A stretch of DNA of 12,978 bases from assembly GCA_017420625.1 (NCBI GenBank), contig JAFOIR010000216.1, positions 1 through 12,978 of the forward strand, given 5' to 3'. A program made the position numbers and the translations under genes. This stretch comes from Bacillota bacterium. GTDB taxonomy: Bacteria; Bacillota_A; Clostridia; Lachnospirales; Bianqueaceae. Positions 12,510 to 12,978 of the stretch are shown here, in pieces; the first letter of the stretch is position 1, and each line of letters begins with the position of its first letter. Under the pieces are notes generated by a model. That model searched no databases. It was not told the origin of the DNA and was given only the letters and a program-made list of their open reading frames with translations.

Positions 12510-12708
12510 GTTGGAGAAATCAAAAAAGATTTTTCAAAGAATTCGAGCGAAACATAAATGCGCTTGAAAACAAGTAAAATCAACGTGTAGAGATAACAGA
12601 AAGATGTATCAAAGTCGTTTGAAACATGCTTCGATCTCACTTGCGGCTTGTAGCAGAGTTGTTATTGTTTTCAATGCTTCTGAGTGGTAAAATGAGTGCG
12701 CGAAAGGT
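12510..12708. other. Right-end non-coding stretch
   Basis: Between the promoter palindrome and the first CCCAAC repeat I see no gene. Open frames here lack ribosome binding sites, and the longest (12609-12962, minus) reads the rubrerythrin end out of frame. Confidence 0.5.
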
Positions 12709-12793
12709 CCCAACATTTTGGAGACCCAACATTTGAGATAAATCGAGCAGTTTTTACCTGCGGGAAGGAGGGAAGTCCCAACCGAGGCCCAAC
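12709..12793. repeat. CCCAAC direct repeats near the right end, candidate integrase arm sites
   Basis: CCCAACATTT occurs at 12709-12718 and 12725-12734 (period 16), and CCCAAC at 12777-12782 and 12788-12793 (period 11). The related CCCAACA is found in both arms of the inverted repeat beside the integrase (1591-1597 inverted, 1640-1646 direct). Repeats of this kind at both ends fit arm-type sites bound by the N-terminal domain of tyrosine integrases. Confidence 0.55.
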
Positions 12794-12814
12794 CCTGATC
12801 GTTGAGATGAGCAT

Positions 12815-12845
12815 GAAAAAAGAGTGACCCTCTTCGGATCACTCT
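12815..12845 (-). terminator. Rho-independent terminator of rubrerythrin copy 3
   Basis: AGAGTGACCC (12821-12830) pairs with GGATCACTCT (12836-12845), with one wobble pair in the minus-strand RNA. On the minus strand it is followed by a run of seven T (A-run 12815-12821). It lies about 35 bases after the stop of the active rubrerythrin copy, so it is provided by the element. Confidence 0.82.
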
Positions 12846-12879
12846 TGCCTGAAACCGTTGATTTACCTTGGTTTGCGGA

Positions 12880-12978
12880 TTACTTGAAGTACCGCTCCAG
12901 CAGACCCTTGAAGGCTTTGCCGTGACGGTCTTCGTCGCGGGCCATTTCATGCACGGTGTCATGGATGGCGTCCAGGCC
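12880..12978 (-). CDS. rbr: Rubrerythrin, C-terminal end (partial), rebuilt at the right attachment site
   Basis: The frame enters from beyond the right edge on the minus strand and reads 32 residues from [20 protein letters not shown] to [12 protein letters not shown] and TAA. EMARDE-x-RHGKAF with its E, D/E and H ligands is the last helix of the rubrerythrin di-iron four-helix domain; rubrerythrins reduce hydrogen peroxide with electrons from rubredoxin in anaerobes. The short rubredoxin tail is absent, so the protein may be a short or reverse-order (rubredoxin-first) type. The last ~70 bases equal the left copy at 1319-1392. They are therefore attR and were brought by the element, leaving the host gene intact with a new terminator (12821-12845). 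Confidence 0.85.
   Translation of the reverse strand, partial: GLDAIHDTVHEMARDEDRHGKAFKGLLERYFK

Larger units (their letters stand above)
1393..12950. mobile_element. Integrated genomic island with tyrosine integrase, inserted in the 3' end of a rubrerythrin gene
   Basis: The borders are defined by two copies of the last ~70 bases of a rubrerythrin gene, at 1319-1392 and 12880-12950. Over the 65 bases from 1328 and from 12886 I count five mismatches; identity stops at 1393 and 12951. A tyrosine integrase starts about 270 bases inside the left border and reads inward. The interior carries regulators (WYL, Xre), ArdC antirestriction, a serine recombinase, an AAC(3)-type cargo gene, a DUF6273 secreted protein and several small unknown genes. 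I see no relaxase, coupling protein, type IV secretion, capsid, portal or terminase gene, so it is probably not self-transmissible. Insertion in a gene's 3' end with restoration of the reading frame is known behaviour for tyrosine-integrase islands. That this one uses rubrerythrin is read directly from the repeats. Confidence 0.82.

Noticed and set aside
1393..12950. Prophage or conjugative element identity
   Set aside because: No capsid, portal, terminase, lysis, relaxase or secretion gene can be found, so only a general island or satellite is supported.
12609..12962. 117-residue minus-strand frame at the right end
   Set aside because: It reads the rubrerythrin end in a wrong frame; the true frame gives [15 protein letters not shown].
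1..12978. tRNA or rRNA genes, including a tRNA attachment site
   Set aside because: No cloverleaf or rRNA-like sequence was seen at the borders; the attachment site is protein-coding.

Overview
The window looks like a low-to-mid GC Firmicute of the Clostridia type, perhaps a gut or rumen member. The reasons are strong AGGAGG-type ribosome binding sites, frequent TTG/GTG starts, consensus sigma-A promoters, T-tailed terminators, a DUF6273 secreted protein and a rubrerythrin of the anaerobe type. This is inference from style and families; no marker gene fixes the taxon.

Layout. Positions 1-950 are host flank with debris: the broken end of a surface-protein gene runs straight into a decayed, truncated GNAT acetyltransferase, followed by about 340 bases without a recognisable gene. 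Most of the rest is one integrated element of about 11.5 kb, roughly 1393 to 12950, inserted in the 3' end of a rubrerythrin gene. The right edge (12880-12978, minus strand) holds the C-terminal end of the rubrerythrin reading frame entering from outside. The same 3' end recurs as displaced fragments at 1319-1392 and again at 954-1001. Each copy is followed by a different rho-independent terminator. A small helix-hairpin-helix gene lies between the two left copies, so at least two insertions (or cassette additions) seem to have used this site.

Element, left to right: a tyrosine integrase next to the left attachment site; a convergent WYL-domain regulator; a rightward cluster of three small genes, the last two being tandem paralogues; a Xre-family repressor facing a 91-residue phage-like gene across a mirror-image double operator/promoter; an ArdC-type antirestriction protein; a 52-residue gene with a GTG start; a small serine recombinase; a cargo pair made of an AAC(3)-family N-acetyltransferase and a secreted DUF6273 protein; then a leftward block of five genes (251-residue HTH protein, two paralogous 134-145-residue proteins, and unknown proteins of 124 and 90 residues). 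Two of the leftward transcription units start from promoters sharing an unusual spaced motif. No relaxase, type IV secretion, capsid or terminase genes are visible, so it appears to be a non-self-transmissible genomic island or satellite.

How it may work together: the integrase moves the element at the rubrerythrin 3' end and probably binds CCCAAC-type arm sites near both ends. Xre and WYL regulators keep it quiet or switch it. ArdC would protect incoming single-stranded DNA from restriction. The cargo may benefit the host. A pair of homologous 58-base palindromic repeats (4131-4188 and 10631-10688), in the same orientation and flanking the middle of the element, is the least explained structure.
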